Positions 52,349 to 62,700 of a stretch of DNA of 64,000 nt are shown here, one piece after another. Each line of letters begins with the position of its first letter. Position 1 is the stretch's first letter. Origin of the DNA: Alternaria dauci (taxonomy: Eukaryota; Ascomycota; Dothideomycetes; Pleosporales; Pleosporaceae); the NCBI RefSeq assembly GCF_042100115.1, contig NC_091272.1:1054001-1118000 (forward strand). Direction: 5' to 3'. A model generated the notes under the pieces. That model had not been told where the DNA came from, made no database searches, and saw nothing but the letters and a program-made list of their open reading frames with translations. Made by a program: the position numbers and the translations under genes.

Positions 52349-53191
52349 CTAGGTGAACTCAATCTGCTTCACTACGTTTTCTCCCGCCATGCGAACGTTC
52401 TCTTCGCTGACAAAATGCATGTCCGGTAAGACTTCCCACTTTGTGCCCCAGACCAAGAAAGAAGGAAGTGGGTACTCGATCTTGCTCCAATCTAGTTCCT
52501 CCCCGCCCGTTGACAGACATCCACGAACCCGCACTGGTGCGAGCCCGTCTTCGCTCGGCGACCACGTATGGTGCATCGGAAACTGCTCATGGAGCTCATA
52601 TCCATCCAGCCCCTTAGAATTGCCTGCGCGAACCAAATTCAATGTACGCATAAACCGCGCCGCGTCGCGAAATATACCCAAACGCTCGTGGTCTGGTGCG
52701 AACATCGAGGGTGTGATCGGCGGACCGCGCTGGCAGAAAATCGTGATGATGTAGTCTCGAAGCGTCGACTTTACCGGCGTATTCTCGTACACCCACTTCA
52801 CCGTTTCTATCCTGCAGACGAAATAGGCTGGCTGCATCAGCGCCATGCCCAGTCTCATTATCGTGTTCTGTGTCTTCCAGATGCCGAGCTCTCCGGCTAA
52901 AACCCAGAGTTTCATCAGATCTAATAGGCCCGTATCGGATGTGTACTCAGGGGGCTTGCGCTCGTATAGCCACGTGAAAAGTGTACGGAATGTATCTGGT
53001 TCGATGTTGGGAAGTGAGATGTTGGAGAGGATGATTCGGGGGAGCCCATTGGGCATGGTGAATAATGGGGATACTTTGGATAGTAGCGAGTGGTGGACAT
53101 CGAAGCGTGTTGGGTTGGTGGTGGGGCCAACAAGGAAGGTTGTGGGTACGCCGACGCCTGGGTAGGCTGTATAGGGGAAACTGGTGGCCAT
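52349..53191 (-). CDS. BTB/POZ-like domain protein
   Basis: A 280-residue single-exon protein. Its N-terminal region has the fungal BTB look: TTFLVGPTTNPTRFDVHHSLLSKVSPLF corresponds to the core strand and the first helix, with the H-x-x-L-L-x-x-S segment (HHSLLSKVS) typical of this family. DTFRTLFTWLYERKPPEY is the next helix-turn and ending. The C-terminal half (about 130-280) has no recognised domain but keeps hydrophobic periodicity. It could be an adaptor of ubiquitin ligases or a transcription scaffold, which is inference. It belongs with the HET and BBE genes in a run on the minus strand. Confidence 0.72.
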   Translation of the reverse strand: MATSFPYTAYPGVGVPTTFLVGPTTNPTRFDVHHSLLSKVSPLFTMPNGLPRIILSNISLPNIEPDTFRTLFTWLYERKPPEYTSDTGLLDLMKLWVLAGELGIWKTQNTIMRLGMALMQPAYFVCRIETVKWVYENTPVKSTLRDYIITIFCQRGPPITPSMFAPDHERLGIFRDAARFMRTLNLVRAGNSKGLDGYELHEQFPMHHTWSPSEDGLAPVRVRGCLSTGGEELDWSKIEYPLPSFLVWGTKWEVLPDMHFVSEENVRMAGENVVKQIEFT

Positions 53192-53521
53192 ATTTGATGG
53201 ACTAGATCGTTTGGTTGCGATGTTTGAAGGGTTTGGGTGATTGTTGGGTTGAAGCAGTATCGTGTCGAGTGTTGCAACTCAATGGACTTGGTCAGGGAAC
53301 GGTAAGGGAGCACTCTAGAAAAGGGACAACCAGATCGCTATCCATTGTGGCACAAGCACGAGAGGTGAATTCTAAGAACAGTGAATGGTCCTGTGGTGAC
53401 ACGGTTCCGTCATGGGACAGCAAGTTTACAGCGTGGGTGTTGTCAACATCCCGATTCTTTACTTTCACCAAGTTGCCAAAGGCCCGCAATATTCGGATCG
53501 TATGCATGCTCCGGGATCCTT
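53192..53521. other. Intergenic spacer between BTB and HET genes
   Basis: 330 bases hold the 5' flank of the BTB gene and the 3' flank of the HET gene. No feature is seen. Confidence 0.5.
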
Positions 53522-55519
53522 TCATTTGATAACAAAGATCTCGTCTGGTCCAAGTCGAGCCGCTTCTTGCTCATGCGGCTTCATGAGATGAGGGATGAAT
53601 GCGACTCCACAGAACTCAGCCGGCCCGTCGCCATGGATCGCGCCAGTTTCGTTTTCGGATTCCGACCATCGTAGTATGTGGAGGGGAAGTTCGTCGTAGA
53701 AGACACAAACTTTGTCGCCAGGTTTGCATCCTGGTGTGGCGATACCGAAGCGACCGCCGGTGGTACTGAAGAACGAATGTCCAGTGAGCGTTGTCAGTAT
53801 CCTGTAGAAGGTCATGGCTTGTGATAGTCGCCCGCTCGAGGCTTCCAGCCTCTTATGTACTCGGTTGGTGAATACAGTCCACGCATCTTTGTAGGCTGTA
53901 GTTGCATCTCTACAAAGCCTAGTGTCCAAGACTAGAGACATCAAATACTCTGGTGGTACGTGTGTTGTGTCTTCGTTTGTGCTCTGAACTGTACGTCGCG
54001 CCAGGTGAAGACCGCGATTGTAATGATCTACGTTTGCAACGTGTATAGCATTGCTAATGTTGCGCGTTGAGATATTTCCGCTATTAATATAGTCGTGGCG
54101 CCCTTGTAGTTGAGGACAATCTACGACCTCTGATACTGTATCAATTGTATGACCGCAACCCTTCAGGTGGTTGCTACCTGTCTCGAATGAGATGAATTTG
54201 CGGGACTTGTACAGGCTTGAAAGCTGTTCCAGAGGACTAGTCGATAATGCATGGTCCGCTTCATCTACGACCTCTTCCAGGAGTAGTGCATTGTCTTGTC
54301 CACTGATTTGTCTTGTCCATTTGCCTACTATAAGCATACCGCATTTAGAGGTTCCCATGAGAGCCAGACACCATGACGGGACTGAATGAGGTCTCTCTCC
54401 AACCGTGGGTGGTATCATCAGTAGACCTAGCGTTTGTTCTTCGACCATGATCGTTTTCGCGAAGTGTATATGCGTTTTCCAAAAGTCCGATCGACCGTTG
54501 TCGGTATAATCGACCAATGAATCTAGCTTCAATCTCAAGGCTTCGCTGAACAACCCAGTGATGGCCCAGACTCGATCGACTGGTTCTTTTACATTTCTTG
54601 TCCGTAGCGTGTAGAGAAGGTAAGGCATCCCGTTGTGGGGGATCATCCCGTCTAGTCCAAAACCCTCGCGATATATCTTCAGAGTTCTACACGCCGGAAA
54701 TGATCTGAGCGATGAATCGAGCATATCTACATTTTGCAGACAGACATTTAGGTATGCGAGTCGTAAGTACCATCCATCATGAACGTAGATAAGAAACTCG
54801 TCGAGGTTTATCCAAAGGTGTCCATGTGATATTATGGCTCGTTTTGCGAGAATGCATTCCTGGAAAGTCCACAAACGGTCAAACCACTCGTTGTTGAGTA
54901 CATGTAAAATGCCCTGCAGGATATCTTTATCAGTGATAAAGAGATCAGTCCATGGTTGTTGACGCTGGGCGATCACAGAGTTCCACTTTTTTCCTTTCTC
55001 CATCAACCTAGGAAATTCTGTCATGAATTTCTCAATTTGCATGGTAGGTATGCCCATCCATATAACAACAGTTGCAGCGCGCGAGTAAATTCGATGCATC
55101 AGGGGTACCTGAATCGCTTTTTCTTCGGCATCTTGCTGGTTGATACAGATAGAGTCAAGCCAATATGGAGTGCTTGGTTCCAGGTATTGAAGCATCTCGA
55201 AAATGGTTGGGGTCACTGCAAAGTCCGTCCCGTTGCATGCGACATTAATTGAGGCTTCTGCTGATCCCCACACATATGATATTGCGTCGTATTTGAGGTC
55301 GTCTTGGAATTCGTGTGGAGTAATGCGCAGTCGCAATGCGCCCATATCGTTCTCGATGGTGAGAAGACGAATCTTATCGGAATGGAGCAGGCGTTCGCCA
55401 TAGGGTGTCTTGGTTGAGGTGCCACCGCGAGCATCGTCTCGATCACGTATCTCGAATTCTTCAATACACGCCTCTAGACTGTCGGGCGCCATGCAGTCGT
55501 TGATGTTTGTGTTGTGCAT
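53522..55519 (-). CDS. HET (heterokaryon incompatibility) domain protein
   Basis: HET domain proteins trigger cell death or growth arrest when unlike fungal individuals fuse, and many are polymorphic. The 665-residue product, one exon, has the domain in its first third: YDAISYVWGSAEAS (77-90), a PYWLDSICINQQDAEEKA stretch with the WxDxxCINQ motif (about 118-135), and YSRAATVVIWMG. The remainder (about 200-665) is a mostly helical region without a recognised domain; no NACHT or WD repeats are seen. An active effector role is inferred from family membership. This protein could equally be a non-self recognition component or a related stress protein. Confidence 0.9.
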   Translation of the reverse strand: MHNTNINDCMAPDSLEACIEEFEIRDRDDARGGTSTKTPYGERLLHSDKIRLLTIENDMGALRLRITPHEFQDDLKYDAISYVWGSAEASINVACNGTDFAVTPTIFEMLQYLEPSTPYWLDSICINQQDAEEKAIQVPLMHRIYSRAATVVIWMGIPTMQIEKFMTEFPRLMEKGKKWNSVIAQRQQPWTDLFITDKDILQGILHVLNNEWFDRLWTFQECILAKRAIISHGHLWINLDEFLIYVHDGWYLRLAYLNVCLQNVDMLDSSLRSFPACRTLKIYREGFGLDGMIPHNGMPYLLYTLRTRNVKEPVDRVWAITGLFSEALRLKLDSLVDYTDNGRSDFWKTHIHFAKTIMVEEQTLGLLMIPPTVGERPHSVPSWCLALMGTSKCGMLIVGKWTRQISGQDNALLLEEVVDEADHALSTSPLEQLSSLYKSRKFISFETGSNHLKGCGHTIDTVSEVVDCPQLQGRHDYINSGNISTRNISNAIHVANVDHYNRGLHLARRTVQSTNEDTTHVPPEYLMSLVLDTRLCRDATTAYKDAWTVFTNRVHKRLEASSGRLSQAMTFYRILTTLTGHSFFSTTGGRFGIATPGCKPGDKVCVFYDELPLHILRWSESENETGAIHGDGPAEFCGVAFIPHLMKPHEQEAARLGPDEIFVIK

Positions 55520-55955
55520 AGGCTGGTACCTATGGTTGTAGGAAAGAGGATGATGTTAAGTAGGCTGCGGGGCGCGTCGCTCGACTAGCACCGCCCCAGC
55601 TGACCGTACGGAAATGGGGGCCAAGTGTGCTTGAGCCTGTCAGCGTGAGGGAAAGACGCGATGCGCTGCAAGCCACTCCGGTCTAATTCCCAGAACAGCC
55701 ATGCCAATCGGCTGTTGCTTTTATCAGACAAGGCAGGTTATATGTACGGGTACCAATGGCGCAGAACGTCCACAATAAACTTGTTTCGTGAAAGATGAAT
55801 GTTGTGTTTTGATTGATATGGATTATGTGGATGCGGGTTAGTCACGCGATACTCTGATAGCGGTAAAGCACCTGCAATCGTGAGCTTGTATTTTCAGCCT
55901 AGTCCTCGCGCGAAACTTACGATATATTCTTTACAACCAATGATTCTAGGCACAC
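55520..55955. other. Intergenic region between HET and BBE genes
   Basis: No coding signal. It includes the upstream region of the HET gene and the 3' flank of the BBE gene. Confidence 0.5.
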
Positions 55956-57625
55956 CTATGGCCAGTTCTTATTCGGCGGTCCTTGCAGCTTAAAGTAGCC
56001 CGGTTGCAGCTTCTGGAAAACCTCAGTGGGATCGTACTTGCGCGCGATTCGCCTCAGCTTGTCTGCACTTTTTCCATAGCTCCCAACAACGTCCTGGAAC
56101 TGACTAGCGTAGTTCATGTAGATGTAGTCGTTCACCAAGTTCCTGCGCTTCGACTCTGCCTCCATCTTTCTGACGATGTTGGCGTTGGCCTTCAGGACAC
56201 GCTCATCGTCCTCAGCCTTGTCCCATCGACTGCTCAGATTGATGATAAGGATCGGCCCGTCAGAAGGTGAGAGCCCCAACGCATTTCCGCCCTTCTTTTG
56301 CATCTGTTCGAGCTGCGGAACGGTGATGATTTGGAACGTGTTTGCAGGTAAGATACCAGCGACATCTCGAATTTTTGCGAACTCTTTGAAAGTGACGTCG
56401 GTCATGAACTCGACCAAGTCCCGATCTAGCTTAGATGAAGAAGTCCAGAATGACTCGCGGTAGCCCTTTGGATTGCTAATGTTCAACTGTTGAGTAAAGT
56501 AGGCCAGGGTGTTTAATTCCGTAGTGTCTTGGAAGGCTGGAACGTTGCGATACTCTTCAAAGACCGGAGGCACAGCGACTGGATCTGCATACTCCAACTC
56601 GGCAACCGCGATCTGGGTGTTGGAAGGGGCGTCCAGAAACATGGCTAGGAACTGTGCAGCCTTGGGATACTTTGCTATACTTTTGCCCAGGTTGACAAAG
56701 GCATCGATCGCAGCGGGGAAACTGGTGTTGAAAAATCTCCTTTGTCCGCCAAACATCAGCGGGCCGTGGGGGAACGTTTCGAGATTGAACTTTGTGACGA
56801 GGGCGAGATTGTTGCCTCCGCCTCTTAACGCCCAGTACAGATCTGGGTACGACTTTTGGCTGACTTGTATGATGCATCCCGAGGCGGTAACGACTTCATA
56901 AGATGCAACGTTGTCGCAAGCCCAGCCATATTCGTTTGAGAAGAACGAGATGCCGCCACCTGTTGTAAGACCTCCAACCCCGACGCCGGAGACGCGGCCG
57001 CCAACTACTGCTAGGTTGTCTTCGGCCAGAGTCGTATAGATATCGTACCAGAGGTTGCCGGGTCCAATAGAAGCAATCTTCTTGTCTTCCAACAAAGTGA
57101 TCTCATTCATGCGTTCGAAAAGCACTGTGATGCCGCCATCAATGTTTGATGCACCTGCAAAGGCCGCATGCCCCCCGCTTCTCGCTGCAAAGGGACACTG
57201 AGTAAGGCGAGATAGTAGCACAAGTGTAGATACATCAAGCGATTTCTCAGGCTTGAATATGCAGTATGGTTGAGCGACCTTCTGCTGAGCTGACCAGAAA
57301 TAATCAATGGCCATGGTATAGGCAGTCTCTTCTCGACTTTCGACCTTTGCATCGCCAAAGATGCGTTTGAGAGAGCTGCACTGGTTTGGAGTCAGTACCG
57401 ATTCTTTTTGAGAATTTTGCATGATGGCAGGAAGAATCTTACTGCGATCGAGCATCCACTCGAGCTAGTTCGCTTGGAGAGATCGGCTAGGCCTGGAATA
57501 GTCTTGATGTCTACACCATTCTGCAACAGTGCCGCAGCAACGTCGAAGTCGGCTGGCTCGTATACATTTTGTGTGAGTATTCCCACAGGGAAGAAGCTCA
57601 AGGAGATGATCTTGCCGAGGCGCAT
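55956..57625 (-). CDS. Secreted FAD-linked oxidoreductase, berberine-bridge-enzyme (BBE) type
   Basis: The 535-residue product is a flavin oxidase, of a kind often found in secondary metabolism and sugar or alcohol oxidation. Two exons are joined, 57625-57443 and 57380-55956, with a 62-nt intron (GTAAGA...CCAG). A signal peptide fits residues 1 to about 20 (MRLGKIISLSFFPVGILTQN). The FAD_binding_4 domain shows RSGGHAAFAGAS, with H132 in the position of the covalent FAD histidine, and GGRVSGVGVGGLTTGGGIS. The second covalent cysteine of bicovalent members is replaced, so at most single attachment is expected. The C-terminal BBE domain ends with YGKSADKLRRIARKYDPTEVF. The substrate is unknown. 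Confidence 0.9.
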
Positions 57626-59393
57626 CGTGACAGGCTCTTGGCTATGAAGCGGATGAGAGTATCACCACAAACAACGATGCCATAACATAAGTCAAGCATG
57701 TTCGTCTTATAGAACTCAGGGCATCTGTGTTGTATGCCGAAGGGTGTCCTAATTGGCCACTCTGCTGCTTCCGGGCCCAACTCCGGGTAGTGGCAAGCTG
57801 TGGTACACACGGAATCTATGCACTACCGCGATGGCTTGCTTAGAGGATAATGTGCAGCTGATGAAATTGCATCCAAGAAACCAATCGGGTAATGTTCGAT
57901 AGTCATGGTAGCGGCGGTAGTATCTAGAGCGAGTAGAATGGATCTTGGACCACACTCGACTTGGACCTTGGGGCTGAAACGTACGCTGCATTGGCTAGTC
58001 GATCATTCCGTATGTAGATCTAGGTCGCCCATATAGTTTAGCAGGCCACTTGCAACGCCCAGGTACCATACTCGCGCTTGTAGGCATACTCTTCAGCTGC
58101 AGACTTACTCCGTAGTGCATTATAGGTTACGTCGGAAAAGGTGATCCATAACGCTGCTGTTAATTATGGGCGCATGAATCTCATGCGATCTCCAGACGCA
58201 GATTTGTCGTGGATGTTTGATGGAGTTCTACAGCTCCGCGACACTTTGGCGACGAGGCTGTTTGTCGTGGTTCGCGGCTTCGTGATTGAGGGGAAACGGC
58301 CCGCAGCGGATACGAAAACCGGAAGAATGGGTCGACACTAAGACTCAAGGAGTATGGGCAGCCCCACGGCGTGTTGTCCCTTTCTCATGGTCTATTGAAG
58401 TTTACTTTTTCCGTTGCCTGTACCGTCCTAGATAGCGCCATTATCAAAGATCGACATTGCGATGATGGCGTCAATTTGCGTGGTGATACCCCACGGCGTC
58501 GTCCGTTCGGTTCAAAATAGAGCCTATTGACCCCTGAGTGGTGTTCAACCACGGTTGATTCCAAGGTCTTCGAAACCTACCGAGGCCTTTTGTAGCGACA
58601 ACGTAGTCAAGTTTCTCGTGTCCCTGCATGAGCCTGTCGTAGGCGTCGATGTGGAACAGATTTAGCCGGAAGCAGATGGATTGGCTTGCGCGAGTTAAGT
58701 CACAACATACCGGAAAAGAACGACCCGGAATGCACACGGGCGAGCTCGAAGGGGAAGTCGAATAAACTGGTGCCGTGAAAGATCGAGACATTGGAAGGCA
58801 GAAGCAGGATGCCCGACTGAAGCGAGAACAATGGTCCAGTGCAGAAGGTGGCGGCCAACCTCTCGGGAAGAACACTTTGGTGAATTGGCATTATGCATGA
58901 TTCGTGTAACATTGGAGCAAGTAGCGTTTGGATGCATGCGAGGTAGACGCTAGGTTCATGTTGTGTTGAGAGTATGCTCGCACGGTGAAACCATGCAGTA
59001 GTCTTCTCCATTAGTATGAATAGAGGTAGGAGGCAACCCCGCCATTTGGCCGGAATCGTAAACAACTTCCCATGTAACGATGTTGCCTAGGTATTGTTGT
59101 CCAGTCTGTCGTATAGCATGGGTCTGGCCGCTATCACAGTCTCGTAGGCTCTATGTCTTTCCAGAAGTTGACAAGGAACGTACAGCCAGATTTCAGCGCA
59201 AGGTCCTTTGAATGCACAAGTGAAGTGAAGATGCAAGATGTTGCCTTTTTAGCCGTCAGCCCACCGTACGCAAGGTTCATGTTGTATATAAAACTTACAA
59301 TATTTGGCGTTTCTCGTCCGCATTCTTAAGTTGCGACGATTTCCTTCAACTTTTCATACCTTGACGCTGAGTACTCTGCCCAAAGCAAACAAT
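57626..59393. other. 1.77-kb intergenic region with ORF fragments and a TATA box
   Basis: Between the BBE gene (minus) and the plus-strand small ORF. On the minus strand, bases 58440-59065 contain pieces of protein-like sequence in different frames (see findings). A TATATAAAA box occurs at 59285-59293 on the plus strand. Confidence 0.4.
59285..59293 (+). promoter_or_regulatory. TATA box upstream of the small ORF
   Basis: TATATAAAA, 101-109 bases upstream of the ATG at 59394. The spacing suits a start of transcription near 59320. Confidence 0.5.
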
Positions 59394-59525
59394 ATGCCAA
59401 TTGATTCATCGTTGTGGAAGGAATATAGTAAGGAAAACGCAGAGTTTGAAGCTGGGTTTAGGCTGGATGTTGCAGCACAGCTCGGCGTGAGCGTGGAGGC
59501 TGTGACACGTGATGTTTTTGAATAG
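59394..59525 (+). CDS. Possible small protein, 43 residues, unknown
   Basis: The ORF encodes 43 residues (MPIDSSLWKEYSKENAEFEA and onward, ending RDVFE). It is helical, charged and has balanced composition, unlike random ORFs nearby. The ATG has a favourable context (AACAATATGCC) and a perfect TATA box stands 101-109 bases upstream. An in-frame ATG at 59304 would add 30 residues (MAFLVRILKLRR), basic and hydrophobic, maybe a targeting leader or merely 5' UTR. I do not know a family. It may instead be the first exon of a larger, decayed or spliced gene, since a GTG or GTAG donor could lie near 59490-59530, but no acceptor with an open frame is evident before HOS3. Confidence 0.35.
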   Translation: MPIDSSLWKEYSKENAEFEAGFRLDVAAQLGVSVEAVTRDVFE

Positions 59526-59788
59526 AGTAGTCGACATCTTGTCCGCCCCGTCTCTGGTGCAGTGTGCCAGGGCGGAAATCCAGTTTGTGGAATGCACATG
59601 TGAAGAGCCGTTGAGCTAGAGGCTCGCTTAGGCGCGAGACCCTGTTTGGTCGTGGCTCTGATGGCGGACGCGACATAGCTTCGTCATAGCGCGCCTTTCT
59701 TCTTTCACCTCCAACCCATCCGACCAGAGCCAGGCACCAACAGGACGACGACGGGCCACGTCCTGCATCGCGGGCATACAGTGCCAAG

Positions 59789-62700
59789 ATGCAGAATTCA
59801 CCGCGGTCCAGCCCCGCCGCGAGGCCCGGCACTCCACGAGGGGCGCGACAAACACCCAACGACGCGAATCCCCTTTCACTCCCCCTCAAGCGCCTCTCCC
59901 TGCACTCGGCCTCCAACACCCCGCTGCCGCAGTCTCCCGCCCTCAATTCCCCCCGCAGTTCCGCTGGTCTCCGCCGGACGCCCTCGACGCCCAACTTCAA
60001 GGCGAATGCCGTCCAACGCAGCCCGAGTGTAGCCAGCTTCCGCTCTACCACGCCCGCCTTGGGACGCAAGGCATCGACGTCGTCCCTCCGCGGCGACCCT
60101 CCCCGGCCCGGCACGTCTGCATCCCGCCGCTCGTCCTTCAACCCAAACATGCAGGCACCCATGCCCAAGAGCCCGCTCGGCCCCACGTATGTAGAGGAGA
60201 AGCCACCACTGCGCGCCTGTGATGTCGCCGAAGAGTACTTCAAGAAGGACATGGCGCGACACGAGGGCATGGCAGGCGCAGTCAATGCGGGCACCATTGT
60301 CATCGTACACGACCAGTGCTATGGCCATCGCTTTTCGCGGCCCAAGACGCCCAAGAGCCACCTCAGCTTGATCATGGAGCGACCAGAGCGGATACTGGCG
60401 AGCGTCTTGGGCATCTCAGCAGCCTATGTGCGACTGGGTGAGCGCCACGCCGAGGGGGACAATCCACCACACCCACACCACAATCCGCCCGAGCGTGTAC
60501 CGTTCAAGATCCGCAAGACTACCCGATCAGTCGACATCACCTCACAGGTCGTCACCAACGTACACGGAACAAAGTGGATGAGCGAGCTGAAGTCGTTGTG
60601 CGAGAACGCAGAGCGGAAGCTGGCATCGACAGGGAAAGAGCTGGCCAGGGATACCCCTGCAATTCCGGGACAACCACCCAAGCAACAACTACATGCTGGA
60701 GATCTGTACCTCTGCCCCGAATCGCTCAACGCCTTTCAGGGTGCTCTCGGCGGTGTTTTGGATGCCGTCGATGCTGTCTTTCAGGGAACCAGCCTTGGTG
60801 GTGGTCCTTCCCGAGCTTTTGTCTGTATCCGCCCGCCTGGCCACCACTGCTCCGACGACTTTCCCTCCGGATTCTGCTGGCTGAACAATGTTCACGTCGG
60901 CATCGAACACGCCATGATGACATACGGTCTCACGCACGCAGCCATCATTGACTTCGATCTGCATCACGGAGATGGCTCGCAAGCTATAACATGGGCCCGC
61001 AACAAGAAGGTCCAAAACATGCCCAAGAATACACCCAACTGGAAGAAGACCTCAATCGGCTACTTCAGTCTACACGATATCAACTCGTATCCTTGCGAAG
61101 ACGGTGATGACGACAAAGTTCAGGCCGCTAGTTTGTGTATCGACAACGCACACGGCCAGTCCATCTGGAACGTGCACCTGCAGTCGTGGAAGACACCAGA
61201 GCAGTTCTGGGCCATATACGAGGACAAATACCTGGTACTGCTCGACAAGACTCGCCAGTATCTCAAACATCACACCAACCGCCTGCGGGCGTCACCAAAC
61301 CACCCCGCGCCCAAGGCCGCCATCTTCCTGTCTGCTGGTTTCGACGCCAGCGAGTGGGAAACTGCCGGCATGCAGCGTCATAGCGTCAACGTGCCCACCG
61401 AATTTTACGCTCGGTTCACCCGCGACGTGGTCCGCTTGGCCGAAGAGGAGGGCACATCTGTAGAGGGTCGTGTCGTCTCCGTCTTGGAGGGCGGTTACAG
61501 CGACCGAGCACTTACCAGTGGCGTCTTCAGTCATTTGAGCGGTCTTGTTGATGGTCAAGTCTGGAAGGAGTCAGAACCATCCAAGGGCCTCGCCTCCTCT
61601 ATGCGAAACCGATTGAGTGGACTTGGTATACAGAATGAAGACGCCCCCATGCAGTCCGTCGAGCCAGAACTCACACCTGTCAGTTACGATCCTCTATGGT
61701 GGCAGGCAAGCCATCTATCCGAGCTGGAAGGTCTCGTTCCTCCCCCGCCTGTAACTGCCTCAAAGGTGACGCGCGCTGAGCGTCTGGCCCATTTCTCTTC
61801 ACCCACACAGTCCTACGTCGCCAAAGTCGTGGATCCAACAAAGATCAATCGTAGCCTTTCCGCCAAGTACGCCTCTAATCCGTTGAGAGCGCCCACTCCA
61901 CCACCGCCAGAAGTTGACTGGGCTACCGCTGCACACGCTTTGAGTAGTTTGCTGATACCCTCTGATCGTCAGACCCGCAGTTTCAGGCCAGAAGATCTAG
62001 CAGAAGTAAAAGCGAAGAAAGAGAAAGCCGCTGCACCGGCGCCAGCCGCAGTTCATGTCGACAAGTCAGGACGACAGTTGCGTGGTCGTAAAGCTGCTCC
62101 ATCTTACGCTGAGCCTGGATCGGATGACGAAAGCATTTCTCGCCAAGAGTCACGGGCCAGTAGGCGCCAGACGATTGCCGACTTTGCACCAGCCAGTTCA
62201 GAAGCTCCAGCACCGGCGCGCTCTGCTTCTCGTCGCATGAGTATCGCTTCTAGCGTCTCATCGATAGGGGAAAACAGAAGCGTTCGTGCGCCGAGTATGG
62301 CGGCAAGCCGAAGAAGCGTTGCGCCTTCTGCGGCTTCAACTAATGGAGTGGCTACGAAGAAAGCAAGAGGGTCAACAGCGACGACTGCTGCGACAGCCCG
62401 TGTCCCTCAACGTCCGGCAGTAGCAAGAGTGCCCTCCAGCTATTCTGTCAAGGCGGCTGCGACCAAGGGAAAGGAGAACGACGGCGTTGATGCACTCACT
62501 TCAGGCCTCAAGAGGATCACGTTGAAGATGCCTTCAAAGGAGGAGCATGATGCACGAGAGCAGGAGAAAGCTGAGAAGCAAAAGGCGGCCGAAGCACCAA
62601 AGAAGACCACTACACGGAAGCCACCCGCTGCTCGCGCTCCTCCAGCGAAACCGGCAACTAAACCTGCAACGACCGCTAAGAGAGGCCCGGGTCGGCCGGC

